From positions 1,178,001-1,242,000 of the forward strand of contig NC_019973.1 in the NCBI RefSeq assembly GCF_000230995.2: DNA of 64,000 nt, written 5' to 3'. Origin of the DNA: Mesorhizobium australicum WSM2073. Lineage in GTDB: Bacteria; Pseudomonadota; Alphaproteobacteria; Rhizobiales; Rhizobiaceae. Under the pieces are notes generated by a model. It ran no database searches. It saw only the letters and a list, made by a program, of their open reading frames with translations, and was not told where the DNA came from. Position numbers and translations under genes: made by a program. This document shows, in pieces, positions 28,082-36,243 of the stretch (its first letter is position 1; every line of letters starts with the position of its first letter).

Positions 28082-29008
28082 ATGTCGAGACATGGTTTGT
28101 TGGCGGCGTTGGTCGCATCGCTGGTTCTGGGGGCAACCGGCGCCACGGCCCAGGAGCAACCGGCCGGCTCTTCTCCAGCGGTTGAGGCCCCTGCCGCGCC
28201 GGCACAAGCTGCACCGGCTGCCATGGCGCCGGCGCAACCAGCCGGCCAGCCGAGCGCGACAGCGCCGGCCGAGGCCGCGCCTGCGGGGGCGATGGACCTG
28301 AACCTGCCGCATGACCTGTCGCCATGGGGCATGTTCAAGGCCGCCGACATCATCGTGAAGGCGGTGATGACTGGACTGGCCTTCGCGTCGCTCGTCACCT
28401 GGACGATATGGCTGGCCAAGTCGCTGGAGATTTTCGGCGGCAAGCTGCGCCTCCGCCGTACCGTCCGCGCGATCGGCGATGCCGCCACGCTGAAGCAGGC
28501 GAGCCGCGCGCTCGACCGCAGTGGCGATCCCGGCGCGCTCCTGGTGCGGGCAGCGGAAGAAGAGGCCGCGCTTTCGGCCAATGCGCTCGACCACGTCGGC
28601 GGCGACGGACTGAAGGAACGGGTCAGCTCGCGCCTGTCGCGCATCGAGGCGGCTGCGTCGCGGCGCATGTCGCGCGGCACCGGCCTGCTGGCGACGATTG
28701 GTTCCACCGCGCCTTTCGTCGGCCTGTTCGGCACCGTCTGGGGCATCATGAACGCCTTCATCGGCATCTCGCAGGCTCAGACCACCAATCTCGCCGTGGT
28801 CGCGCCGGGCATCGCCGAAGCGCTGCTGGCCACCGCGATGGGTCTGGTCGCGGCAATCCCAGCGGTGGTGATCTACAACGTTTTCGCCCGCTCGATAGCC
28901 GGCTACCGGCAGATCCTCGCCGACGCCTCGGCCGGCGTCGAACGGCTGGTCAGCCGCGACCTTGATTTCCGCACGATAGCGCCGGCGACAGCCTTGGCGG
29001 CGGAGTAG
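28082..29008 (+). CDS. exbB: TonB-system energising protein ExbB
   Basis: Proton-channel subunit of the TonB complex, 308 residues. A signal peptide ([19 protein letters not shown]) precedes a 60-residue Pro/Ala-rich periplasmic extension, then the MotA/TolQ/ExbB core with a first membrane span ([17 protein letters not shown]) and the conserved [20 protein letters not shown] and [16 protein letters not shown] helices. An AAGGAAG site supports ATG 28082; a GTG at 28013 overlapping the fhuC stop is an alternative. The long N-terminal extension is common in alphaproteobacterial ExbB. Confidence 0.9.
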   Translation: MSRHGLLAALVASLVLGATGATAQEQPAGSSPAVEAPAAPAQAAPAAMAPAQPAGQPSATAPAEAAPAGAMDLNLPHDLSPWGMFKAADIIVKAVMTGLAFASLVTWTIWLAKSLEIFGGKLRLRRTVRAIGDAATLKQASRALDRSGDPGALLVRAAEEEAALSANALDHVGGDGLKERVSSRLSRIEAAASRRMSRGTGLLATIGSTAPFVGLFGTVWGIMNAFIGISQAQTTNLAVVAPGIAEALLATAMGLVAAIPAVVIYNVFARSIAGYRQILADASAGVERLVSRDLDFRTIAPATALAAE

Positions 29009-29021
29009 CGGGAGCGACGCC

Positions 29022-29489
29022 ATGGGGAGCAGAATTCGACAGACCCTGGACGACGACCTCGAGGAAAGCCACGAGATCAACGTCACGCCCTTCATCGATG
29101 TCATCCTTGTGCTCCTGATCATCTTTATGGTCGCCGCACCGCTGGCGACGGTGGATGTCAATGTCGACCTGCCCGGCTCGACCGCGACGCCGGCGCCGCG
29201 ACCGAAGACGCCGCTGTTCCTGACGCTGAAGAACGATCTCAGCCTGGCGATCGGCAACGATACGGTGCCGCGCCCGGCTTTTGCCGCCACGCTCGACAGC
29301 CGCACCAAGGGCGACAAGCAGACGCGGATATTCCTGCGAGCCGACAAGGCGGTCGCCTATGGCGAGCTGATGGAGGCGATGAACCTGCTGCGGGCCGCCG
29401 GCTACCTGAAGATCGCGCTGGTCGGCCTGGAGGCCGCGCCGGCTGGTGATATCGCCGCACCGGCGCCAGGCAAAGCGGCCGCTCCATGA
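29022..29489 (+). CDS. exbD: TonB-system protein ExbD
   Basis: 155 residues, one N-terminal membrane span with the essential membrane aspartate D26 in NVTPFIDVILVLLIIF, which takes part in proton flow, followed by a periplasmic domain with LFLTLKNDLSLAIG and AVAYGELMEAMNLLRAAGY. Pro/Ala-rich tail. Starts 13 bases after exbB; its stop overlaps the tonB start by four bases. Confidence 0.9.
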   Translation: MGSRIRQTLDDDLEESHEINVTPFIDVILVLLIIFMVAAPLATVDVNVDLPGSTATPAPRPKTPLFLTLKNDLSLAIGNDTVPRPAFAATLDSRTKGDKQTRIFLRADKAVAYGELMEAMNLLRAAGYLKIALVGLEAAPAGDIAAPAPGKAAAP

Positions 29490-30430
29490 CGCCATCCGCC
29501 GCCTCGCCCACGGTGGTGCTGTCGCGCTTCGACTGGCGCGACCTTGGCCTATGGGCATGCGCGGTGGTGCTGATGCTTGGGGCTCATGGCGCGGTCGCTT
29601 ATGCCGTGCAGAATTTCAGTCCAGTCGACCTGTCGGATGGCGGACCGCCGCCGGCCCTGGTGGTCGAGATGGCACCGATGATGGTGACGCCGGCGGTGCC
29701 CGAACAGGCCGCGATGCCCGACGCGGCCATTCCCGACCGGACCGAGCCGGTCGAAGAGATCGTGAAGGCAGCCGAAGCCGAGCCTGACAAGGCGGTCGAG
29801 CAAGCGGAGCCTGTTGCCGAGGCCGAGATGGTGCCGCCGGACGAACCCACGCAGATGACGGAGGCCGAACCGGTCGAACAGCCGCCGCTGGAAGAGGTCG
29901 TCCCCGATATTGTCGAGACCGTCGCGCCGGAGGCTGTCGTTCCGCTGCCGCGGGCAAAGCCGACGGAACGGCGCAAGGAAAAGAAACCGGCCGAAGCCAA
30001 GGTTAAAAAGCCGGTCGACAAGCCCAAGCCAAGGCCGAAGAAGGAAAAGGCCGAGCCACCGAAGACGGCAAGTGCCGCGAGCGCCGAGGCCAAGCCTGCC
30101 GCCAAGGCGGCAGCGCCGAGAGCCGCGGCCGGGTTCTCGGGTGTCAGCCCGGCCAAATGGGAGTCGCGGCTGACGGCGTGGATCAATCGCCACAAGCGCT
30201 ATCCGAGCGCCGCGAAATCCCGGCGCGCGCAGGGCAATGTGAACGTGACTTTCACAATGGACCCATCCGGCCGGGTCCTGTCGGCCCGGGTCGCCCGTTC
30301 GTCCGGCGATGCCGAACTCGACCGAGCAGCACTTGCGGTGCTGCAGGGCGCGACCGTGCCGGCGCCACCGGCGGAACTCGGCCCGCGCGTCAGCCGTACA
30401 GCGCCATTCGTGTTCAGTTTGCGGGACTAG
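29486..30430 (+). CDS. tonB: TonB energy-transducing protein
   Basis: 314 residues. One N-terminal membrane span (LGLWACAVVLMLGAHGAVAY), then a long periplasmic Pro/Glu/Lys-rich spacer of about 160 residues (acidic first half, then Lys/Pro repeats such as KPKPRPKKEK), then the TonB C-terminal domain with AWINRHKRYPSAAKSRRAQG and VARSSGDAELDRAALAVL. It transmits the proton-motive force from ExbB/ExbD to outer-membrane siderophore receptors, none of which lies in this window. Confidence 0.9.
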   Translation: MTPSAASPTVVLSRFDWRDLGLWACAVVLMLGAHGAVAYAVQNFSPVDLSDGGPPPALVVEMAPMMVTPAVPEQAAMPDAAIPDRTEPVEEIVKAAEAEPDKAVEQAEPVAEAEMVPPDEPTQMTEAEPVEQPPLEEVVPDIVETVAPEAVVPLPRAKPTERRKEKKPAEAKVKKPVDKPKPRPKKEKAEPPKTASAASAEAKPAAKAAAPRAAAGFSGVSPAKWESRLTAWINRHKRYPSAAKSRRAQGNVNVTFTMDPSGRVLSARVARSSGDAELDRAALAVLQGATVPAPPAELGPRVSRTAPFVFSLRD

Positions 30431-30481
30431 TGCCCCTCAAATCCGTGCCAGCCGTCCCGCAAGCCCGACAATTGCATCGCG

Positions 30482-30733
30482 CTACGCTGTTCTTGGCTGA
30501 GCGTGGTTGTCTTTCGGGTGTGCCTTGGGGTGCATCGGATTGCCGCTGAGCTGCGCGTGTCGTGCCGGCCGTGCGCCGCGCAAGACGTCGAAGGCTTCGG
30601 CATAGGCCATACCGAGCAGATAGGAGATCATGGGGAAGCGGCTCGCTTCGGCCATCTGCACCAGCTCATTGGTCATCGTCGCGATATATTGGAGACTGTC
30701 GAGCTCTGACTGACGTAAGGCCTGATTTGACAT
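30482..30733 (-). CDS. Small conserved-type protein of unknown function
   Basis: 83 residues from ATG 30733, with a CAGGAGCAG ribosome site upstream. The first 55 residues look like a folded helical protein (LDSLQYIATMTNELVQMAEA, then SRFPMISYLLGMAYAEAFDV), while the last 25 are basic, His/Pro-rich and probably disordered. No signal peptide. I recognise the helical part as similar to small uncharacterised proteins common in Rhizobiales. It is convergent with tonB, 51 bases apart. Confidence 0.65.
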   Translation of the reverse strand: MSNQALRQSELDSLQYIATMTNELVQMAEASRFPMISYLLGMAYAEAFDVLRGARPARHAQLSGNPMHPKAHPKDNHAQPRTA

Positions 30734-30801
30734 GTTCTGCTCCTGTCATCGAATGGAACTTTAGGGAATGCGTACTGGCTGCACTAGATGTACTACGCCG
30801 G

Positions 30802-31005
30802 CTAATTGATCGATCGACCGGCCGAATGCGGGTCAAGTTCCGGGATTGAGAGGGTCAACGCATAGACGGGCGCGTCGGTGAGGCGGTCGATGCCCGGAAG
30901 GCGCTTGATCGCCGAATGGCTCAGCGCCGCCGTGGGACAGGCCGACAAGCCGTGCCTGGTTGCCGCCAACATCATGTTCTGGCCAATGTTCACTTTCTTG
31001 GTCAT
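30802..31005 (-). pseudogene. Fragment resembling the C-terminal part of a SagB-type nitroreductase
   Basis: A 67-residue frame with its own ATG and a GGGACG site. IGQNMMLAATRHGLSACPTA and IDRLTDAPVYALTL look like the last third of SagB-type/nitroreductase-fold oxidoreductases, where a helix of the type QNLLLAA...GLGACP precedes a final strand PLYLIPVG. The flavin-binding N-terminus is missing and no continuation is seen upstream. It may be a decayed gene or a small protein in its own right; homology is judged by eye only. Confidence 0.4.
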
Positions 31006-31248
31006 TTTCGTCCCTTTCCCCGACCCCCAGGGGACCTGTTGAAAGATCCCGGAAAGGGATCCGCGGGAAGAAAGGTAAGGTCGGAAGAGTTACTGATTTG
31101 TTAAAACTGTAGTAAATCAGCTATGAGCTAAAATATCTTTCTTGGCTAGAAAGTCTAAAAAATCGATTTTACTCAGATATGGAGTAGGCAATCGCTGGCA
31201 TACGCTTTTTTCGGGATATTCTTGTTCTTATTCAGCGTAAGCAAGCGG

Positions 31249-31998
31249 CTAACCCAGCCCGTCCCGTGCGAGGCTGACGACGAGCTGGTCGAGGCTGGGA
31301 TCATCGAGCCTGACGACATGCGCCATGCGGATTGCATGCCTGGGCCGGATATTGGACCTGTCCTGCCGCATGATGACCGACACGAATGCCGGCCCGGCTT
31401 CGGTCAGAAGCATGGCCTTGCCTGTCAGCACCGGTTCGGAGATAGGTGCCCATTGCACCGAGATCAGCGACGGCTCGCCTGTCTGGCGGCGGTTGACGCC
31501 GCTGAAATAGATCCAGTTAAGGCGCGAGATCGCCACGCCGTAATGATTGCCGCGCGCCCGCGCCCATGTCGAGCCACGGTGCTCCGACCATCCGGTGACC
31601 CTGCGGAACGTGACCAGCTCGGCTTCGCGACGCACGAAGGTGATCGCCCGCACCAGCAGGTCGGATCTGCCGGGGATCGAAAAATAGGTGAAATAGGTGC
31701 CGCCCGCAATCGACGGAGCGGGCGGCCGGATCATCTGGGTGAACAGGCTTTCGGAGATCGGCGGCAGACCGGGAGCCGTAGGCGAGGGGGTGCCGGGATC
31801 CCGGTACAGCTCGGCTTCGTCGACGCGGAAATAATCGCAGATCAGCTTGGCGGTGGCCTTGTTGGGCACGGTCTGCCCTTGCAGGTAACGCTCGAATTGT
31901 GTGCGATTGATGCCAAGCTCGCGGCATACCGCGCTGACAGAAGCATGGTCCTTGCAGAGCCGCCTGAGATTTGCAGCAAGATTCTGGCGAATGGACAC
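31249..31998 (-). CDS. XRE-type helix-turn-helix regulator with C-terminal ligand-like domain
   Basis: 249 residues. The N-terminal 65 residues form a Cro/C1-like helix-turn-helix (NLAANLRRLCKDHASVSAVC, then RELGINRTQFERYLQGQTVP). The rest, about 170 residues, is a compact domain of unknown function with several Tyr/Phe-rich strands (GTYFTYFSIPGRSDLLV), found in many proteobacterial regulators of this layout. No partner gene adjoins it. What it controls cannot be told. Confidence 0.75.
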   Translation of the reverse strand: MSIRQNLAANLRRLCKDHASVSAVCRELGINRTQFERYLQGQTVPNKATAKLICDYFRVDEAELYRDPGTPSPTAPGLPPISESLFTQMIRPPAPSIAGGTYFTYFSIPGRSDLLVRAITFVRREAELVTFRRVTGWSEHRGSTWARARGNHYGVAISRLNWIYFSGVNRRQTGEPSLISVQWAPISEPVLTGKAMLLTEAGPAFVSVIMRQDRSNIRPRHAIRMAHVVRLDDPSLDQLVVSLARDGLG

Positions 31999-32318
31999 TA
32001 GTTTGCTTTCGCAGGCGGATACTTCATTTCGACTCGGAATCCGTATAGCGCTTTCGGTCGCCCCCGCCGAAACGCCCTGTCACAACACACAGAAAAAACT
32101 GATTTGAGAACGCCAGTCTAATGGGACGGCTTCCAAAAAAAATAGCGCCGGGGGGACACCAGCCACCGCCATAAGTCCAATTGACAACCATTTCGCCTTG
32201 GAAACGGCGAAATGCCATTTGGCCATTTTTGGGGGGATCGGGGCTATGCCTTGCATCGCGCCGTGGCGGATGGCGGCTGCACCTTGCCGGAACGATCAAA
32301 AGCAGACGATTATTCCGC
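31999..32318. other. Intergenic region without a recognised gene
   Basis: About 320 bases between the XRE-type regulator and the tRNA-Ala gene. It is more AT-rich near 32000-32150 and contains an A-run near 32133-32141. I see no coding frame with a plausible start and no clear hairpin; it should hold promoters for the leftward regulator and the end of the tRNA transcript. Confidence 0.5.
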
Positions 32319-32394
<76 letters not shown>

Positions 32395-32542
32395 GTCCAG
32401 CGGATGGCGCATTTATCGGGCGCCGCGGTTTCCTGTCAAGGCGGCGCTTCACCGAAAAACCGGCTGCCAGTCGCGTGGCGGAACCCTGCCCTTGCCGGTT
32501 TGGCGCGTAATGGCTACATGTCGGCAACAATTGGAGTCCGGC

Positions 32543-32836
32543 ATGCTCGCCCTCATACAAACCATCGTCATGGCGCTCGACCTCTATTGGTGGGTGATCA
32601 TCGCCTCGGCGATCTTTTCCTGGCTCTATGCCTTCAACGTCGTCAACTCGCGCAACCAGTTCGTCGGGAGCATCGGGAACATGCTCTACCGCCTGACCGA
32701 GCCGGCGCTGCGGCCGATCCGCCGCTTCATGCCCGACCTTGGCGGTATCGACATCTCACCGATCATTCTGTTGCTGATCCTGTTCTTCCTCAGGCAGTTC
32801 ATTCTCACCACGGTCGCGCCGCTGCTGCTGGCCTGA
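32543..32836 (+). CDS. yggT: YggT-family membrane protein
   Basis: 97 residues with two hydrophobic regions ([19 protein letters not shown] and [18 protein letters not shown]) and the family motif [20 protein letters not shown] between them. YggT proteins are small inner-membrane proteins implicated in cell-division or osmotic-stress functions. A TTGGAG site precedes ATG 32543. It is followed eight bases later by a YggU-type gene, the pairing seen in many proteobacteria. Confidence 0.87.
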   Translation: MLALIQTIVMALDLYWWVIIASAIFSWLYAFNVVNSRNQFVGSIGNMLYRLTEPALRPIRRFMPDLGGIDISPIILLLILFFLRQFILTTVAPLLLA

Positions 32837-32843
32837 CGATCGC

Positions 32844-33158
32844 ATGAGCGCGCCGTTCCGCATGCGCGAGAACGGCGTCGATCTGTTCGTGCGGCTGACG
32901 CCGAAGTCTTCCGTGGACCGGCTCGACGTTGTAGAAACATTGGCGGACGGACGAAGTCACGTGAAGGCGCGGGTCCGCGCCGTGCCGGAAAATGGCGCCG
33001 CCAATCAAGCGCTGGAGAGGCTGGTCGCCAAGGCGCTAGGTGTTCCGGCATCGGCCGTTTCGGTCGTCGCCGGCGGTACGGCCCGCCTCAAGACGTTGCG
33101 AATATTGGGTGATCCGGAGGCGCTGGTAACAGGTGTCGAAGCGCTTTTCCAAAATTGA
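32844..33158 (+). CDS. YggU/UPF0235 (DUF167) family protein
   Basis: 104 residues, cytosolic. The family pattern is clear: LFVRLTPKSSVDRL, KARVRAVPENGAANQALERL and SAVSVVAGGTARLKTLRIL. Structures of relatives show a small alpha/beta fold, but the molecular role is not settled. It is linked to yggT in one short operon. Confidence 0.85.
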   Translation: MSAPFRMRENGVDLFVRLTPKSSVDRLDVVETLADGRSHVKARVRAVPENGAANQALERLVAKALGVPASAVSVVAGGTARLKTLRILGDPEALVTGVEALFQN

Positions 33159-33277
33159 GACGCAGGCAGGACAGCGCCCACCTCTGTCCTGCCGGACCCG
33201 GTCCTGCGCCGTCGCTCCGGGCATTGGTCGTTCGGAAGCCAATCAGTTGGCTTTCCATCCGCTGCGCGGACACTCCT

Positions 33278-33297
33278 TCTCCCCGCTTGGGGAGAAA
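33278..33297. repeat. Hairpin of a rhizobial intergenic repeat
   Basis: TTCTCCCC and GGGGAGAA flank GCTT: a perfect 8-bp stem lying between the convergent YggU-type and RpiR-type genes. The same TTCTCCCC...GGGGAGAA core occurs in the large inverted repeat at 37626-37804, so this is probably a partial copy of that element. It could also act as a transcription terminator for both genes. Confidence 0.5.
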
Positions 33298-33320
33298 TTG
33301 GCGGTTTCGGCGCCGGCTCG

Positions 33321-34202
33321 TCAATCGCCCAGCGGCAAACGGGGGTCGTCGACCTTCAGCGTGTTCACGCTCTGCTTGATGCGGCGCAGGTTCTCCAGCA
33401 CCTTCGGTCCGCGTGTCTCGGCGACCGAGGTCACGATCATGTCGACGATCGCCAGCAACGCGTAACGTGACGATGTCGGCTTGTAGATGTTGCCGTCCTC
33501 GAACGGCTGCAGGTGGATGACAGTGTCGGCGACCTTGGCCAGTGCGGAGTCGGGCGCGGTGACCGCCACCGTGGCGGCGCCATATTGTTGGGCGACCTGC
33601 ACCGCCTCGATGACCGAGCGCGCATAGCCGGAGACCGAGAAGGCGACCACCGTGGTGTCTGGCGTGGCAACGGCGGCATACATGCGCTGCAACTGTCCGT
33701 CGATCTGTGCCAGAACCGGCAGGCCGAGCCTGAACAGCCGGTTCTGCATTTCGGTCGCCATCATCGAGGAAATGCCACCCGAACCTATGCACAGCACATT
33801 GCCTGATGCCGCAAGGCGCGCGGCGACGTCGACCAGCGTCGTCATGTCGAGGTTCTCGCTGGCGCGCTGGATGGCTGTAACCGCCGCTTCGGTGATGGCC
33901 GAGGCAATGCGCTGTTCGCGGGCGTCGCGGCTCAGTGGCTCCGGCGACAGATACTGGCCGCCGATGGCGATGGCCTGGGCCAGGTAGAACTTGAAGTCGC
34001 GCAACCCCTCGCAGCCGAGATTGCGGCAGAAGCGGGTGACCGTCGGTTCGCTGACGCCGACCCGCGCGGCGATCTCGGAGATCGCGGCCTTGGAGGCGAA
34101 GTCGAGGTCGGACAGGACGAGGCTCGCCAGCCGGCGATCCGACTTGGTGCCGTCCTGCGACATCAGCTGCAGCCGCGTGATGATATCGGCCGGCGTCTTC
34201 AT
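33321..34202 (-). CDS. RpiR-family sugar-responsive regulator
   Basis: 293 residues. The N-terminal RpiR helix-turn-helix includes ASKAAISEIAARVGVSEPTV and FCRNLGCEGLRDFK; the C-terminal SIS domain, which binds sugar phosphates, includes GNVLCIGSGGISSMMATEM and VVAFSVSGYARSVIEAVQVA. It is the last gene of the minus-strand arm of a carbohydrate locus, 16 bases after the ATPase gene, and probably controls both divergent arms, perhaps through the motifs at 36116-36208. Confidence 0.87.
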   Translation of the reverse strand: MKTPADIITRLQLMSQDGTKSDRRLASLVLSDLDFASKAAISEIAARVGVSEPTVTRFCRNLGCEGLRDFKFYLAQAIAIGGQYLSPEPLSRDAREQRIASAITEAAVTAIQRASENLDMTTLVDVAARLAASGNVLCIGSGGISSMMATEMQNRLFRLGLPVLAQIDGQLQRMYAAVATPDTTVVAFSVSGYARSVIEAVQVAQQYGAATVAVTAPDSALAKVADTVIHLQPFEDGNIYKPTSSRYALLAIVDMIVTSVAETRGPKVLENLRRIKQSVNTLKVDDPRLPLGD

Positions 34203-34218
34203 ATCCGCGTTTCCGTCG

Positions 34219-35289
34219 TCATCGCAGCGGCAGGCCCGTCGCCGTGTCGAACAGGTGGATGTTGCCGGGGTCGACCGAGACCGGCAGCAGGTCGCCCGGC
34301 CGCACCGGCACCCGGTCGCGGAACACGGCGCGCACCGTATCAGTGCCAATGGCGCCGTAGACATGGGTTTCGGAACCGGTCGGCTCGACCACGTCAACCT
34401 TGAGCGTCATGGCATCGGTGGCTTCACCGACAATGAAATGCTCCGGCCGGATGCCCGCCTCGACGGCACTGCCTGCCGGCACCGGGTCGCCGGCAAGCGC
34501 AAGCCGGCCGCCGCCGACCGACTCGAACCAGGTCGTCCCGGGCGTCGTCTTCAGTGCCCCGGACACAAAACTCATCGACGGCGAGCCGAGGAAGCCAGCG
34601 ACGAACTTGTTGGCCGGCCTGTCATAGAGCTCCAGCGGCGGCCCGACCTGCTGAATCCTGCCGCGGTCCATCACGACGATGCGGTCGGCCATGGTCATGG
34701 CCTCGATCTGGTCGTGGGTGACGTAAACTATGGTGGATTTCAGCCGCTGGTGCAGTGCCTTGATCTCGGTGCGCATTTGCACGCGCAACTGCGCGTCGAG
34801 ATTGCTGAGCGGCTCGTCGAACAGGAACACCGAGGGTTCGCGAACGATGGCGCGGCCCATGGCGACACGCTGGCGCTGGCCGCCCGAGAGCTGGCGGGGA
34901 TACCGGCCGAGATAGGAGAACAGGTTGAGGACGCCGGACGCCTTCTTGACCTTCTGGTCGATGGTGGCGCGGCTCTCGCCCCGGATTTTCGGACCGAAGC
35001 CGATATTGTCGGAAGCCTTCAGGTGCGGGAACAGCGCGTAGGATTGGAACACCATGGCGATGTTGCGCTGCTGTGGCGGCAGGTCGTTGGCGCGCGTGCC
35101 ACCGATCAGGAGGTCGCCGGAACTGATGGTCTCCAGGCCCGCCAGCATGCGCAGCAAGGTCGACTTGCCGCAGCCGGACGGGCCGACGAGCACGACGAAC
35201 TCGCCGCTCTTGATGTCGAGGCTGATCTCCTCGAGGATCTTGTGCTGGCCGAAGGATTTCGAGAGGTTGCGAAACTCGACGTCGGTCAT
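34219..35289 (-). CDS. Carbohydrate ABC transporter ATPase (MalK/UgpC type)
   Basis: 356 residues. Walker A GPSGCGKST, Q-loop VFQSYALFPH, signature LSGGQRQRVAMGRA, Walker B LFDEPLSNLD and H-loop VTHDQIEAMTMAD, then an OB-type regulatory domain with GIRPEHF, typical of ATPases that serve di- or oligosaccharide and glycerol-phosphate importers. ATG 35289 is favoured by a GGGAG site seven bases ahead; GTG 35295 overlaps the SDR stop. It energises the binding protein and permeases encoded on the other strand at 36244-39589. Confidence 0.88.
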   Translation of the reverse strand: MTDVEFRNLSKSFGQHKILEEISLDIKSGEFVVLVGPSGCGKSTLLRMLAGLETISSGDLLIGGTRANDLPPQQRNIAMVFQSYALFPHLKASDNIGFGPKIRGESRATIDQKVKKASGVLNLFSYLGRYPRQLSGGQRQRVAMGRAIVREPSVFLFDEPLSNLDAQLRVQMRTEIKALHQRLKSTIVYVTHDQIEAMTMADRIVVMDRGRIQQVGPPLELYDRPANKFVAGFLGSPSMSFVSGALKTTPGTTWFESVGGGRLALAGDPVPAGSAVEAGIRPEHFIVGEATDAMTLKVDVVEPTGSETHVYGAIGTDTVRAVFRDRVPVRPGDLLPVSVDPGNIHLFDTATGLPLR

Positions 35290-35291
35290 GG

Positions 35292-36062
35292 TCACGCTCC
35301 CAGTATGTCGTCGATGAACGGCAGGCAGCCGGCGGTCAATCCCGCATCCACGGGCATCACCACGCCTGTTATGCCCGAGGCGCGGTCGGAGGCAAGGAAA
35401 GTCACCGCTTCGGCGACTTCGGAGGCGTTGACGATGCGGCCGAGCGGATAGAGCCGCTGCAGCTTGCCGATTATGTCAGGGTTCTTGGCAAGGCGATGGT
35501 CCCAGGCGGCGGTGCGAATCGATCCGGGGCAGACGACATTGGCGCGCACGCCGCTACGGCCGAGCTCGACGGCGATCGACTTGGCATAGGCGTTGATGCC
35601 GGCCTTGGCGGCGGCGTAGGCCGGATTGCCGAAATGCGCGATGGCGTTGACGGAAGAAATGAAGACGACGCTGCCCGAACCGCGTGCAGCCATCGCCCTA
35701 ACCAGCGGGTCGGCGAAAGTCATCACACCGGTCAGGTTGAGGTCGAGCTCATGTTCGATCGTGTCCGCCGTCAGCGCATCGAGCGTTTCGGCGCGCGTCC
35801 AGCCGGCATTGTTGACCAGGATATCTGGCACGCCGTCCCGGTCGAGAACGGCGGCGATCCCCGCCTCGATGGAAGCCCGGTCGAGAAGGTCGAAGACATG
35901 CCGCGAGGCAAGGTGCGGGCTCGCCAGCGCCTCCTCTGATTGGTCGCAGCCGACCACCCGCGCGCCCCTGCCGGCCAGCAGTGCGACGATCGCCGAGCCA
36001 AGGCCGCCACCGGCGCCGGTGACGACGGCGGTCCTGCCTTCGAATTCGGCTCTCGAAACCAC
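35292..36062 (-). CDS. Short-chain dehydrogenase/reductase
   Basis: 256 residues. Cofactor motif TGAGGGLG near the N-terminus, NNAG, Ser in VVFISSVNAIAH, catalytic YAAAK (AYAAAKAGINAYAK) and PG-box VCPGSIRT. GTG 36062 is the start because GGGAGGAG lies seven bases upstream; an ATG 23 codons earlier would add a hydrophobic sequence with no homology. First gene of the minus-strand arm of the carbohydrate locus, so it likely oxidises the imported sugar or sugar acid. Confidence 0.83.
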   Translation of the reverse strand: MVSRAEFEGRTAVVTGAGGGLGSAIVALLAGRGARVVGCDQSEEALASPHLASRHVFDLLDRASIEAGIAAVLDRDGVPDILVNNAGWTRAETLDALTADTIEHELDLNLTGVMTFADPLVRAMAARGSGSVVFISSVNAIAHFGNPAYAAAKAGINAYAKSIAVELGRSGVRANVVCPGSIRTAAWDHRLAKNPDIIGKLQRLYPLGRIVNASEVAEAVTFLASDRASGITGVVMPVDAGLTAGCLPFIDDILGA

Positions 36063-36115
36063 GCGCTTACTCCTCCCGCAGGTCAGGCAGATGCCGGAGA
36101 GGCTAAAGAACAGGA

Positions 36116-36130
36116 TGTAATTAAGCAACA
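36116..36130. promoter_or_regulatory. HexR-like motif, possible RpiR-family operator
   Basis: TGTAATTAAGCAACA shares the left half and centre with the TGTAATTAAATTACA motif known for the RpiR-family regulator HexR, and keeps the TGT...ACA ends. It lies in the divergent promoter region between the SDR and binding-protein genes. The link to the local RpiR protein is inference. Confidence 0.4.
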
Positions 36131-36186
36131 TATTAATCCGCTTGCGCGCGGCGAATTCATCGATAATGTAGGAAAGTCACATAAAT

Positions 36187-36208
36187 CTTGTGCCGGCACC
36201 GGCACAAG
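36187..36208. promoter_or_regulatory. Perfect 22-bp inverted repeat before the binding-protein gene
   Basis: CTTGTGCCGG and CCGGCACAAG flank CA, 36 bases before the ATG of the binding-protein gene. It is either an operator or, if transcribed, a strong 5'-leader hairpin. No other copy was noticed in the window. Confidence 0.45.
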
Positions 36209-36243
36209 GAGCGCGAATGCGCGAAACAAATGGGAGAGATCGG

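Noticed and set aside
28004-29347. Minus-strand open frame of 447 codons
   Set aside because: Antisense to exbB and exbD, which are unmistakable on the plus strand.
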